Assembly: GCA_030834895.1 (NCBI GenBank) | Contig: JAUQXA010000043.1 | Location: 1 to 64,000 of the forward strand | Length of the DNA stretch: 64,000 bases | Direction of reading: 5' to 3' | Source: Anaerolineales bacterium | Lineage (GTDB): Bacteria; Chloroflexota; Anaerolineae; Anaerolineales; Villigracilaceae | In this document: positions 22,305 to 30,622 of the stretch, in pieces | Numbering within the stretch: position 1 is the first letter of the stretch | Layout of the letters: each line of letters opens with the position of its first letter | Made by a program: the position numbers and the translations under genes | The notes under the pieces: model-generated | What the model saw: the letters and a program-made list of their open reading frames with translations, nothing else | Told to the model about the DNA's origin: nothing | The model's database searches: none

Positions 22305-24396
22305 AATTTTTCTTTCTATCCTGATATTGTTCCTTGCCGCCTGCGTGCCCGCGCAACCCAACACAATCGATATAGAAAACACAGTCCTCGCCGCAGCATG
22401 GACTATCGTCGCGCTGACTCAAACGGCTTTGCCCACTATAAATACACCAACACTCGTGGCAACATCCATGCCGATTGTTCTTGAATCGCCGACCCCTTCC
22501 CCCACTTTCACCTCTTTGCCCACTTTTACCCCTTTCCCCACGTTTACCCCAACGGCAACTCCTACCGCTGTGCCATTTTCCCAGACCTCGTTGCGACCAG
22601 CGCAGGGGGCGGATGCCTGGGTTACTCCCCATTATCCCGAACTATGGTCACGCCTTGACCGTTCGTTCATCACTACTTACCCTTACAATCATTTCTCCGA
22701 TTTTGCTTATGCTCCCAACGGCGACCTCTGGCTGGTGGGCGGTTTTGGTGTCATTCGCCAAACGCCCAGCGGTCAACAATCCTGGTACTCGATTCAAGAA
22801 GGCTTGCCGGTAAATTATTTTAAGTCGCTTGCGATTGCTCCCAATGGCGAAGTCTGGGTGGGCGGGTCAGAGAATGCCCTCTTTCGCTTTGATGGGCGGG
22901 AATGGCGCGATGAAGGCCAGTTTCTTCCACCGCCGTTGAATAGCCGTACGCAGTGGTTGTGTTATTCGCGTAATATCTTTGGCATTGATTTCGACCAGGA
23001 CGGGCAAATTTGGGTTGCAAATGCTGGCTTGGAACTCTATACTCGCCAAAATGGCCAATGGATTGATTTTGGTTTTCCAAAAGACCTATTGCCAAATGCA
23101 GGCGGGGGTGGTTGCCCTATTGGGCTGCGCGTATTTTCTCCTGATCGAATTATGATTGCCCGTCAGGGATGTTGTGGCAACCCAGATATAGCTTATCATT
23201 TCGATGGACAGACCTGGACACATGACCTCGACCTGACTGATTTTACTTCTCACCTCGCTGCCCGCCGAAAGGAAGGCAAAGCGCAGCAGTATCAGGCTGG
23301 ATATGGGAATATGGGAAATAGCGGGTTTTCATGGCCTTTCCCATCTCAGCAGATTTTAGCTAAAGGTTTACATCCGCTTTATGGTACGTTTTCATATTGT
23401 AGCCCTGCTTCTCTTGCTATTGATGCAGATGACACAATATGGATAAATAATGATTATGATTTGTTCAACAATGCTTCGGGGGGTTTTAAAGATTTGGGAA
23501 CGCTCAATGGACCTCCGTTGGAACCAGATTTCTCACAGGTACGCTGGATTGATTTTCCTGATGATCCGTTAACGATTGATTCAGACTCGCGCTTTGAGCG
23601 TTTTTCACGCTGGTTTTTCGGCTACAATGAGTTAGGCAGGAATATATCAGAGCATCTCAGCCGGGAATCTCATGCAGTAAACGATTATCCCTGGCTGCGT
23701 TTTTCGCTCGATGAATCTGGACAGGTGTGGCTTTACGCACCCGAACAGGGACTGGCGGTGGTTAGAAAAGATGGGGTCGCCAGCCTCTTGCCTGGACCGG
23801 CTGAATTGACCCTTTCTGTTCTGGGCGGTGTTCAGCCACTTCCCGATGGGCGCGTGGCGGTAGGTAGCGTTGGAGCCGTGTGGATACTCGAACGCGGAGC
23901 ATGGCAAAAATGGGTTGTGCCTGAGACAACGGAAAAATTCATTCGCTTTGCGCAAGACACTCAGGGCAATCTGTATGCTGCCACCGATACATCGGTCTAT
24001 CGCATTGTCCATGGAGAATTTCAGCAGGTACATTTTGTGACGCAAGATGTCAAGCCCGATGTTCTCCCCACAGATTCCACAAAGCCCCCTGCTTACCATA
24101 AACGTTACGTTGAAGTTGGAACTGCTCCTGAACTGATAAACCATGATGAATTCCCCCTCCATTACCGCGTTTTGTTGTTGCGCGTCATGCCCGATGGCAC
24201 TGTATTGTATGCCAATAGCCACGTTTTAGCGCTATTCAATAGTAAGGACTGGCACAGTTTCTTATTCGAGCAGATTGAATTCGAGTCAGTCGCAGTCGAT
24301 TCGACGGGCAATTTGTGGGCCTATGCGGGATATAATGGGTTGCTAAAGTTCGACCTCAAAGTTTTTCAGGTTTATCAAGGCCCCACATCTCCCTAA
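22297..24396 (+). CDS. Lipoprotein with beta-propeller-type repeats
   Basis: Exported protein of 699 residues. Lipobox LAAC with Cys at residue 16, then a Thr/Pro-rich linker (about 55-90) of the kind common in Chloroflexota surface proteins. From about 120 on, repeats of the form APNGDLWLVGGFGVIRQ and IAPNGEVWVGGSENALFRF recur, matching two-component-regulator propeller (Reg_prop) blades. Several less regular blades continue to the end (DESGQVWLYAPEQGLAVV, DSTGNLWAYAGYNGLLKFDL). No enzymatic domain is seen. Probably a surface sensor or binding protein. It overlaps the ProRS-like gene by 8 bases, though the two seem unrelated in function. Confidence 0.75.
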   Translation: MRKIFLSILILFLAACVPAQPNTIDIENTVLAAAWTIVALTQTALPTINTPTLVATSMPIVLESPTPSPTFTSLPTFTPFPTFTPTATPTAVPFSQTSLRPAQGADAWVTPHYPELWSRLDRSFITTYPYNHFSDFAYAPNGDLWLVGGFGVIRQTPSGQQSWYSIQEGLPVNYFKSLAIAPNGEVWVGGSENALFRFDGREWRDEGQFLPPPLNSRTQWLCYSRNIFGIDFDQDGQIWVANAGLELYTRQNGQWIDFGFPKDLLPNAGGGGCPIGLRVFSPDRIMIARQGCCGNPDIAYHFDGQTWTHDLDLTDFTSHLAARRKEGKAQQYQAGYGNMGNSGFSWPFPSQQILAKGLHPLYGTFSYCSPASLAIDADDTIWINNDYDLFNNASGGFKDLGTLNGPPLEPDFSQVRWIDFPDDPLTIDSDSRFERFSRWFFGYNELGRNISEHLSRESHAVNDYPWLRFSLDESGQVWLYAPEQGLAVVRKDGVASLLPGPAELTLSVLGGVQPLPDGRVAVGSVGAVWILERGAWQKWVVPETTEKFIRFAQDTQGNLYAATDTSVYRIVHGEFQQVHFVTQDVKPDVLPTDSTKPPAYHKRYVEVGTAPELINHDEFPLHYRVLLLRVMPDGTVLYANSHVLALFNSKDWHSFLFEQIEFESVAVDSTGNLWAYAGYNGLLKFDLKVFQVYQGPTSP

Positions 24397-24413
24397 AAAG
24401 AAAATAATCGCCA

Positions 24414-25571
24414 ATGAAAATCCCCATGTCTTCCCCTGACTTGAACGACGCAGATCGTCAAGCCGTCATCAACGTTATCAACACGCCCATCTTGAGCATG
24501 GGCAAATACACCGCCGATTTCGAGAAAGCCTTCTGTGACCTGACCGGCGCGAAGTACGCCATCGCGGTCAACTCCGGCACGGCGGGACTTCACCTCTGCG
24601 TCCGCGCGGCGGGAATTGGCGCAGGCGACCTCGTCATCACTACGCCGTTTTCGTTTGTGGCTTCGTCGAATGTGCTGCTGTTCGAGAATGCGATTCCCGT
24701 CTTTGTAGACATCGACCCGAAGACAGGCAATATCGACCCTGAGTTGATCGCGGATGCGACAAAGAATATCGAAAAGTACCTGCCCCGCAAAGTAGAGGCG
24801 GATGGCCATCCGCCCCTACGAGCAATTCTCCCCGTGGATGTGTTTGGTCAACCCGCCGACATGGATGCCATTAACGCAATCGCAAAGGAACACGGCTTGA
24901 CCGTCATTGAAGACTCGTGCGAAGCGCTGGGCGCGACTTACAAAGGCAAACATGCTGGCACCCTAGGCGACTTCGGCATCTTTGCCTTTTATCCAAACAA
25001 ACAAATCACCACAGGCGAAGGCGGGGTCATCATCACGAACGACGACAAAGCTGCCAACTTGATGCGCGCCCTCCGCAATCAGGGACGCGCCCCTGGCGAC
25101 ACCTGGCTGCAACACACCCACCTCGGCTACAACTACCGCATTGATGAAATGTCGGCGGCGATGGGCGCTTCGCAAATGTTACGGCTGGATGCAATTCTCT
25201 CGAAACGGGAACAGGTCGCGGCGTGGTATGAGTCAAGGCTGGAAGAGATCGCGGGAGTCGAAATCCCGTTCATCGAATCCTTCACCACACGCACCTCATG
25301 GTTCGTTTATGTCATCCGCTTCGACAAGAAAATCAACCGCGATGAAATGGCGAGAAAACTCGAAGCGCGCGGAATCCCCGTCCGCCCGTATTTCCTGCCA
25401 ATCCACTTGCAACCCTACATGGTAGAGCGTTTCGGCTGGCGCGAAGGCGACTTCCCAGTGACCGAAGACCTCGGCAAGCGCGGACTCGCCATCCCGTTCA
25501 GCGGTGTGATGACCGAAGAGCAGGTTGACTATATTTGCAACATCATCCGCGAGGAAGTGAGCAAGATTTAA
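24414..25571 (+). CDS. DegT/DnrJ/EryC1/StrS family PLP aminotransferase
   Basis: Sugar aminotransferase of 385 residues using PLP to transfer an amino group to a nucleotide keto-sugar for surface glycans. The PLP Lys lies in FYPNKQITTGEGGVI (about residue 198), GTAGLHLCVRAAG binds the cofactor phosphate, and FGQPADMDAINAIAKEHGL with IEDSCEALGA gives the Asp that contacts PLP. Around residues 122-138 the protein carries extra residues (PRKVEADGHPPLRAI) encoded by a 28-base palindrome at 24792-24819, where relatives have only a short stretch. The reading frame is kept. Next upstream gene ends 17 bases before. Confidence 0.92.
   Translation: MKIPMSSPDLNDADRQAVINVINTPILSMGKYTADFEKAFCDLTGAKYAIAVNSGTAGLHLCVRAAGIGAGDLVITTPFSFVASSNVLLFENAIPVFVDIDPKTGNIDPELIADATKNIEKYLPRKVEADGHPPLRAILPVDVFGQPADMDAINAIAKEHGLTVIEDSCEALGATYKGKHAGTLGDFGIFAFYPNKQITTGEGGVIITNDDKAANLMRALRNQGRAPGDTWLQHTHLGYNYRIDEMSAAMGASQMLRLDAILSKREQVAAWYESRLEEIAGVEIPFIESFTTRTSWFVYVIRFDKKINRDEMARKLEARGIPVRPYFLPIHLQPYMVERFGWREGDFPVTEDLGKRGLAIPFSGVMTEEQVDYICNIIREEVSKI
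24792..24819. repeat. GTAGGGGCG-type palindrome inside the aminotransferase
   Basis: GTAGAGGCGGATGG / CCATCCGCCCCTAC, a 28-base palindrome with a single mismatched pair. The related intergenic sequence at 48325-48391 has the same GTAGGGGCG and CCCCTAC ends. Confidence 0.65.
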
Positions 25572-25637
25572 ACACAGAGAACACTGAGAGCACGGAGATT
25601 TTTCAAGAATCACTGTGACCTCTGTGATCTCCGTGGT
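25572..25637. repeat. CACAGAGAACACTGAGAG-type direct/inverted repeat
   Basis: ACACAGAGAACACTGAGAGC, then a spacer, then the inverted arm CTCTGTGATCTCCGTGGT. A type of intergenic repeat seen in many environmental genomes. It fills the gap before the next gene, whose first usable ATG (25648) lies just beyond it. Confidence 0.55.
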
Positions 25638-25647
25638 AAAGGCGCTT

Positions 25648-26556
25648 ATGAATGTCGGACACTTTCCCCCACCGAAAAGACGCGGCTTGATCATTCATGG
25701 CATCGTCATCCTTGCGCTGACTGGCATCGCCGTTGCGGGATTCACCAATCTTGTCCGCACAAATGTCGGTCCTGTATTTCTGACATCCCTGCTGATTGCG
25801 CTGGCATCCTTCATCCCGATTCCATTTTTTATCTATCGGGCTTACTCATTGATGCAGGCGGATTATCACCTCGACCGCGACAGCCTTGCCATCAAGTGGG
25901 GATTGCGCGTCGAGGACATCCCGCTGACGGACATCGAATTCATCCGCTCAGCAGATGATTTGACTGTGCCGCTTCCACTGCCATCCCTGCCCCTGCCTGG
26001 TGGGCTGATTGGGATACGCCGTCACCCCGACCTTGGCGTGGTTGAGTTCCTCGCCGCCGACGCGAAAAAACTTTTGCTGGTGGCAACCGCCAAACGGGTG
26101 TTCGTAATTTCGCCCGACAATCCCGCCGCGCTGACCCAGACCTTCGCCCGCGCCACCGAAATGGGAAGCCTGACACCCGCCGAATCAAAATCAGTGTACC
26201 CGTCTTTTGTAGTCACGCAGGCGTGGTCAAGCAATCTGGCGCGTTATCTTTGGCTGACCACTTTGTTCCTCAATCTGGGGTTATTCATTTGGGTGAGTCT
26301 CGTCATCCCGACCACTCCACGCGTCGCATTGGGGTTTCAATTCGCGGACAGCCCACTTGAAACGGTTTCATCGTCACAACTCATCATCCTTCCCGTCATC
26401 AGTCTTTTGCTTTCGGTGGTCGGCTGGGTCGCGGGCTTGTATTTTTATCGCTGGGAAAGGGAGCGCGTGCTGGCCTTCATTGTCTGGGGCTCCAGCATGT
26501 TGACGAGCCTGTTCTTCCTGATTGCTGTGCTTTTCATCGTCACAACGCCTGTGTAA
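25648..26556 (+). CDS. Membrane protein with PH-like (bPH2) domain
   Basis: A 302-residue protein with two N-terminal membrane segments (about 13-34 and 42-65), a soluble domain of about 130 residues with the pattern YHLDRDSLAIKWGLRVEDIPLTDIEFI seen in bacterial PH domains, and three C-terminal membrane segments. bPH2 proteins are scaffolds of unknown detail at the membrane. An in-frame codon upstream at 25615 lies inside the repeat; the start at 25648 is chosen because the hydrophobic pattern begins there. The DUF92 gene follows after 40 bases. Confidence 0.7.
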   Translation: MNVGHFPPPKRRGLIIHGIVILALTGIAVAGFTNLVRTNVGPVFLTSLLIALASFIPIPFFIYRAYSLMQADYHLDRDSLAIKWGLRVEDIPLTDIEFIRSADDLTVPLPLPSLPLPGGLIGIRRHPDLGVVEFLAADAKKLLLVATAKRVFVISPDNPAALTQTFARATEMGSLTPAESKSVYPSFVVTQAWSSNLARYLWLTTLFLNLGLFIWVSLVIPTTPRVALGFQFADSPLETVSSSQLIILPVISLLLSVVGWVAGLYFYRWERERVLAFIVWGSSMLTSLFFLIAVLFIVTTPV

Positions 26557-26596
26557 TGTAAACAAGTAAACACGAAATACGCAACATTCTTTCCCC

Positions 26597-27418
26597 ATGC
26601 CCCTTACATTCCAACTTCCCCTCGGTTTTCTCTTCGCCATCATCATCGCCGCCCTGGCGTACCGTGCCCACAGCTTGAACAAAAGCGGAGCCATCGCCGC
26701 CATCGTCACAGGCACGATCATCTTTGGCGTCGGCGGCTGGCAGTGGGCAATTTTACTGCTGACCTTTTTCATCACCTCCTCGGCGTTGAGCCGCGCCTTC
26801 AAAAAACGCAAGCAGGGACTCGATGAAAAATTTTCAAAGGGACATGAACGCGACGCGGGACAGGTCTTTGGCAACGGCGGAATCGCAACCGCCTTCGCCG
26901 CCCTGAGCTGGTTCTTCCCCAACGAAGCGTGGACTTGGGTCGGATTTGCCGCCGCCCTCGCCGCCGTCAACGCCGATACCTGGGGAACCGAACTCGGGGT
27001 TTTGAATCCCCGTGCGCCGCGTATGATCACCGACTTGCAGAAAACTGTCGAGAAGGGAACCTCGGGTGGTATCTCCCTTGTCGGGACTCTCGCTTCCCTC
27101 GCAGGTTCAGGGCTGATCGCACTCTTCGCCGTCGTCTTCCCGCCCACCCACGACTGGTTTCTGAACATCCCCTACTTTTTGATTATTACGCTGGCTGGAC
27201 TCGCTGGCTCCCTCTTTGACTCGCTGCTTGGCAGCACGGTTCAAGCCATGTATTACTGTCCCACCGACAAAAAGGAGACCGAGAAACACCCTGTCCACAC
27301 CTGCGGAACGCCCACCGTCCACATCCGCGGCTGGAAATGGCTGGACAACGACTGGGTCAACTTTTCCTGTGGCGCGTTTGGGGTTGTGGTGGCGTTGGTC
27401 CTTGGTGCTTTGTTATGA
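26597..27418 (+). CDS. DUF92 family membrane protein (phytyl-phosphate-kinase-like)
   Basis: Integral membrane protein of 273 residues with six to seven hydrophobic segments. Family hallmarks are LNKSGAIAAIVTGTIIFGVGG near the start, VNADTWGTELGVL in the centre, KGTSGGISLVGTLASLAGSG, and DSLLGSTVQAMYYC towards the end with conserved Cys residues. Plant and cyanobacterial relatives (VTE6) phosphorylate phytyl phosphate; function in this organism is unproven but CTP/NTP-dependent prenyl-phosphate phosphorylation is plausible. The stop overlaps the GNAT start (ATGA). Confidence 0.85.
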   Translation: MPLTFQLPLGFLFAIIIAALAYRAHSLNKSGAIAAIVTGTIIFGVGGWQWAILLLTFFITSSALSRAFKKRKQGLDEKFSKGHERDAGQVFGNGGIATAFAALSWFFPNEAWTWVGFAAALAAVNADTWGTELGVLNPRAPRMITDLQKTVEKGTSGGISLVGTLASLAGSGLIALFAVVFPPTHDWFLNIPYFLIITLAGLAGSLFDSLLGSTVQAMYYCPTDKKETEKHPVHTCGTPTVHIRGWKWLDNDWVNFSCGAFGVVVALVLGALL

Positions 27419-27891
27419 CCACCCACATTCGTCTCTTCATCTCTTCCGATGTAAATTTCATCGAGTCATTAATTCCCCGCTTCTCCGAATTTGACTTGCC
27501 CGCATGGCGTCAGAAGGAAGAAATCGACAACGCCAACCTCGCCTCGCTGAAAAAAGCGATGGAAATGCCAGGGCCCGACTCCGCGATTTTCATCGCCGAA
27601 GATGAGGCGGGCAAACGCGCTGGCTTTCTCCACCTCCAAATCCAAACCGACTATTTCAATGGGAGCAAAGTCGCTTACATCTCCGATATCGCCGTGGACT
27701 CCTCATTCGAAGGTCAGGGCGTTGGGCGCACCCTGCTCGACAAAGCCGAAGATTGGGCGCGTGAGCAGGGCTGTTCCCTGCTGACCCTGTACGTCTTCTC
27801 CAATAACTCGCGCGCAAGAAAAGTCTACGAGAAACTCGGCTTCAAGGAAGAAGTCACAAAGTACGTCAAACCGCTATCTCAAAAGGAATAA
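27415..27891 (+). CDS. GNAT family N-acetyltransferase
   Basis: Acetyl-CoA-dependent transferase of 158 residues. The acetyl-CoA pyrophosphate loop is EGQGVGRTLLDKAEDWA (about 102-118), preceded by the strand VAYISDIAVDSSF and followed by LYVFSNNSRARKVYEKLGF, all canonical. The acceptor (amine, amino acid or protein) is unknown. The start at 27415 overlaps the DUF92 stop by 4 bases; a longer frame from 27337 would run antiparallel in frame across that gene's end and is rejected. Two bases separate its stop from the next start. Confidence 0.92.
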   Translation: MTTHIRLFISSDVNFIESLIPRFSEFDLPAWRQKEEIDNANLASLKKAMEMPGPDSAIFIAEDEAGKRAGFLHLQIQTDYFNGSKVAYISDIAVDSSFEGQGVGRTLLDKAEDWAREQGCSLLTLYVFSNNSRARKVYEKLGFKEEVTKYVKPLSQKE

Positions 27892-27893
27892 AA

Positions 27894-28922
27894 ATGCCTA
27901 CATCCAAACCAATTCTTGTCACAGGCGCAAGTGGATTTGTCGCCCTGCACGCCATCATCCAACTCCTCCAACAGGGATATAAAGTCCGCGCCACCTTGCG
28001 GACTCTTTCGCGCGAACTCGAAGTCCGTGAGGCGGTTGGCAAGCAGGTTGAGATCAAAGACAGTCTCGAAATCGTTGGCGCTGACTTGAATCAGGAATCA
28101 GGCTGGGACAAAATCGTCGAGAATTGCGAATCCGTCTTGCACGTCGCTTCCCCTTTTCCCTTACTTGAACCAAAGGACGAGAATGAACTCATCGCCCCCG
28201 CCGTACAAGGTACTCTGCGCGTACTGCGTGCCTCACACGATGCGAATATCAAACGGGTGGTGATCGTTTCGTCCATCGCGGCGGTCTTTTCGGGGCACAA
28301 TGGCGATAGCCGAACCTTCGACGAAAACGACTGGTCAGATGTTGAGAAAAATATCGGAGCATATGCCAGGAGCAAGACGTTTGCCGAACGCGCCGCATGG
28401 GATTTCATCAACGGCTCGGAAAACACGAATAAAATGGAGATGGTCGCCATCAACCCGCCGCTGATTCTGGGTCCCGTGCCGAACAAAGACCTGCCCACCT
28501 CGGCTGAGATGGTCAGCACCCTCATGCTGGGACAAGTCCCAGGCGTGGCAAAAATCAAGATCGGCATTGTGGATGTGCGCGATGTAGTTTCCGCCCTCAT
28601 CCTCGCCATGACCACGCCCGAAGCCGCAGGACATCGCTTTCTCTGCCCCGCTGGGACAATCTGGCTCAAAGACCTTGCTGAAACTCTGCACAAAAAATAT
28701 GCCGCACGCGGATATAAAATCCGCACGATGCAATTCCCCGTCTTTGCCGTCCGCCTGCTTGCCTTGTTCGACAAAAAAATCGCTCTCGTCGCAAATGACC
28801 TCGAATGGGATTTTGAGCTCTCAGATGTGAAGATCAAACGCATCCTCAAGTGGAGTCCGCGCCCGATGGAAGAGGCAATCCTCTCGATGGCTGAAAGTTT
28901 GATTGAACAGGGGCTTGTGTAA
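27894..28922 (+). CDS. NAD-dependent epimerase/dehydratase (dihydroflavonol-reductase-like SDR)
   Basis: Extended SDR of 342 residues. Cofactor motif TGASGFVALH at 10-19; catalytic site VIVSSIAAVF with YARSKTFAERAAW (Tyr and Lys); NPPLILGPV lines the substrate site. The overall pattern resembles dihydroflavonol 4-reductase and aldehyde reductases that reduce carbonyls with NADPH. The ATG is preceded by AAGGAAT. It lies 2 bases after the GNAT gene and 17 bases before an aldo-keto reductase, so the three may deal with reactive carbonyls together. Confidence 0.9.
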   Translation: MPTSKPILVTGASGFVALHAIIQLLQQGYKVRATLRTLSRELEVREAVGKQVEIKDSLEIVGADLNQESGWDKIVENCESVLHVASPFPLLEPKDENELIAPAVQGTLRVLRASHDANIKRVVIVSSIAAVFSGHNGDSRTFDENDWSDVEKNIGAYARSKTFAERAAWDFINGSENTNKMEMVAINPPLILGPVPNKDLPTSAEMVSTLMLGQVPGVAKIKIGIVDVRDVVSALILAMTTPEAAGHRFLCPAGTIWLKDLAETLHKKYAARGYKIRTMQFPVFAVRLLALFDKKIALVANDLEWDFELSDVKIKRILKWSPRPMEEAILSMAESLIEQGLV

Positions 28923-28939
28923 ACTTTATTGGAGCAACC

Positions 28940-29932
28940 ATGAATTACCTCCCCAACGAATCCCGTTACGTATCCATGCAATACCGCCGTTCAGGTCGCA
29001 GTGGACTCAAACTCCCCGCCGTGTCGCTGGGACTGTGGCATAATTTCGGCGGCGTGGACACATTCAGCAACAGCCGCGAAATGGTTCTACGCGCCTTTGA
29101 CCTCGGCATCACCCACCTTGACCTCGCCAATAACTACGGACCTCCGCCAGGCTCCGCCGAAGAGACCTTTGGACAGATTATCGAAAAGGATTTACGCCCC
29201 TTCCGCGACGAACTCATTATCTCGTCGAAGGCGGGGTACACCATGTGGGACGGTCCGTACGGGGATTGGGGTTCGCGTAAATATCTCGTCTCCAGCCTTG
29301 ACCAGAGCCTCAAGCGCATGGGGCTAGACTACGTGGATATTTTCTACCACCATCGTCCCGACCCTGAGACACCGCTTGAAGAAACCATGCAGGCGCTCGA
29401 TTTCATTGTCCGCAGTGGGCGTGCGCTCTACGTCGGCATCTCCAACTATCCCGCGGATAAAACCCGCGAAGCCTCAAAGATATTGAAATCCCTCGGCACG
29501 CCCTGCCTCATCCACCAGCCCAAGTACAGCATGTTTGAACGTTGGGTGGAGGATGGTCTGCTCGACACGCTCAAAGAGGAAGGCATCGGCTGTATCGCCT
29601 TTTCGCCGCTGGCACAAGGCTTGCTGACCGATAAATATCTTGGTGGAATCCCCGAAGGCTCCCGCGCATCCAAAGCGCATGGCTTTCTCAAGCCTGCCAA
29701 CATCACCGACGAGAAGCTGGACAAGGTCCGCAAGCTGAACGCACTCGCCCAATCTCGCGGACAGACTCTCGCGCAAATGGCGCTCGCCTGGGTTCTGCGT
29801 CACGAAGTCATGACCTCCGTTTTAATCGGTGCAAGCAAAGTGGAACAAATCGAAGACGCCGTCGGTACGTTGCAACGGCTTGACTTTTCGGCAGACGCAC
29901 TACGGAAAATCGAAACGATATTAAAGGGATGA
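28940..29932 (+). CDS. Aldo/keto reductase (YghZ-like)
   Basis: NADPH-dependent (alpha/beta)8-barrel reductase, 330 residues. Catalytic residues are visible: Asp and Tyr in HLDLANNYGPPPGSAEE, Lys in LIISSKAGYTMWDGPYGDWG, His in DYVDIFYHHRPDPE. The cofactor segment SVLIGASKVEQIEDAVGTL is near the C-terminus. The YGPPPGSAEE and GPYGDWGSRKY pieces match the YghZ / L-glyceraldehyde-3-phosphate reductase subgroup, which detoxifies methylglyoxal-type aldehydes. A CAACC-rich leader precedes; TTGGAGCAACC provides a GGAG site. Confidence 0.93.
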   Translation: MNYLPNESRYVSMQYRRSGRSGLKLPAVSLGLWHNFGGVDTFSNSREMVLRAFDLGITHLDLANNYGPPPGSAEETFGQIIEKDLRPFRDELIISSKAGYTMWDGPYGDWGSRKYLVSSLDQSLKRMGLDYVDIFYHHRPDPETPLEETMQALDFIVRSGRALYVGISNYPADKTREASKILKSLGTPCLIHQPKYSMFERWVEDGLLDTLKEEGIGCIAFSPLAQGLLTDKYLGGIPEGSRASKAHGFLKPANITDEKLDKVRKLNALAQSRGQTLAQMALAWVLRHEVMTSVLIGASKVEQIEDAVGTLQRLDFSADALRKIETILKG

Positions 29933-29950
29933 TTATTAGGAGCAGCTTGG

Positions 29951-30583
29951 ATGAGACCGAAGCGGATAATTTTGGTTCGGCATGGTGAATCTGAAGGGAA
30001 CCTTGACCGTTCACAATATCAGACCACCCAGGACTTCGCTTTGAAATTAACCCCTGCAGGAATTCAACAAGCAAAACAGGCAGGAATGCAGATAAGAGAA
30101 CTCCTTGGAAATGAAAGCGTCTATGTGTATCTATCTCCTTTCTTTAGAACACGAGAGACTTTCCAACACATTCGGGAATCAATCAACAGCAACATTGTCA
30201 AAACCATTGAAGACCCCAGAATACGCGAACAGGATTGGGGACATTTAAGACATCCTGACGAAAATAAAGGAATCACTGAAGAACGTGATAACTTCAGCAC
30301 CTTTTATTATCGTATTCCCGATGGCGAATCAGGAGCGGACGTATACGACCGAGTTAGCAGTTTCTTTAACACGCTTCACAGGGATTTTGAAAAGACAAAC
30401 TTTCCAGAAAATGTCCTTATTGTCTCTCACGGAATGGCGATGAGACTGTTCCTCATGCGCTGGTTTCATTGGAGCGTTGAAGAATTCGAAAATTTGCGTA
30501 ATCCAAAAAATTGTCAAATCATCATCATGGAAAAACAGGCAGATAATCACTACAAGTTGATGAGCGAGTTGGACAGGAAATAG
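29951..30583 (+). CDS. Histidine phosphatase family protein (phosphoglycerate-mutase-like)
   Basis: A 210-residue branch-1 histidine phosphatase. The phosphohistidine site is LVRHGESEGN at 8-17; the second Arg is in LSPFFRTRETF; the proton donor Glu is in PDGESGADVYDRV; the second catalytic His is in VLIVSHGMAMRLF. The usual bisphosphoglycerate-mutase-specific loops are not clear, so it is more likely a phosphatase on a small phosphoester. The gene is AT-richer than neighbours on both sides. TTAGGAG precedes the ATG. Confidence 0.9.
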   Translation: MRPKRIILVRHGESEGNLDRSQYQTTQDFALKLTPAGIQQAKQAGMQIRELLGNESVYVYLSPFFRTRETFQHIRESINSNIVKTIEDPRIREQDWGHLRHPDENKGITEERDNFSTFYYRIPDGESGADVYDRVSSFFNTLHRDFEKTNFPENVLIVSHGMAMRLFLMRWFHWSVEEFENLRNPKNCQIIIMEKQADNHYKLMSELDRK

Positions 30584-30622
30584 AAAGAATCTCCTGTAAT
30601 ATCAAACAAGGACTTATTTCAC

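Noticed and set aside
22475..22575. Short CCCACTTTCACC-like tandem repeats that could suggest a CRISPR or satellite
   Set aside because: They encode the Thr/Pro-rich linker of a lipoprotein; unit length and lack of spacers exclude a CRISPR array. None was seen elsewhere.
27337..27414. A longer N-terminus for the GNAT gene
   Set aside because: It would overlap 80 bases of the DUF92 gene in another frame; the ATGA overlap at 27415 gives the natural start.
28091..28981. A 296-codon minus-strand frame opposite the SDR gene
   Set aside because: Ser/Arg-rich shadow with no motif; the SDR on the other strand has cofactor and catalytic motifs.
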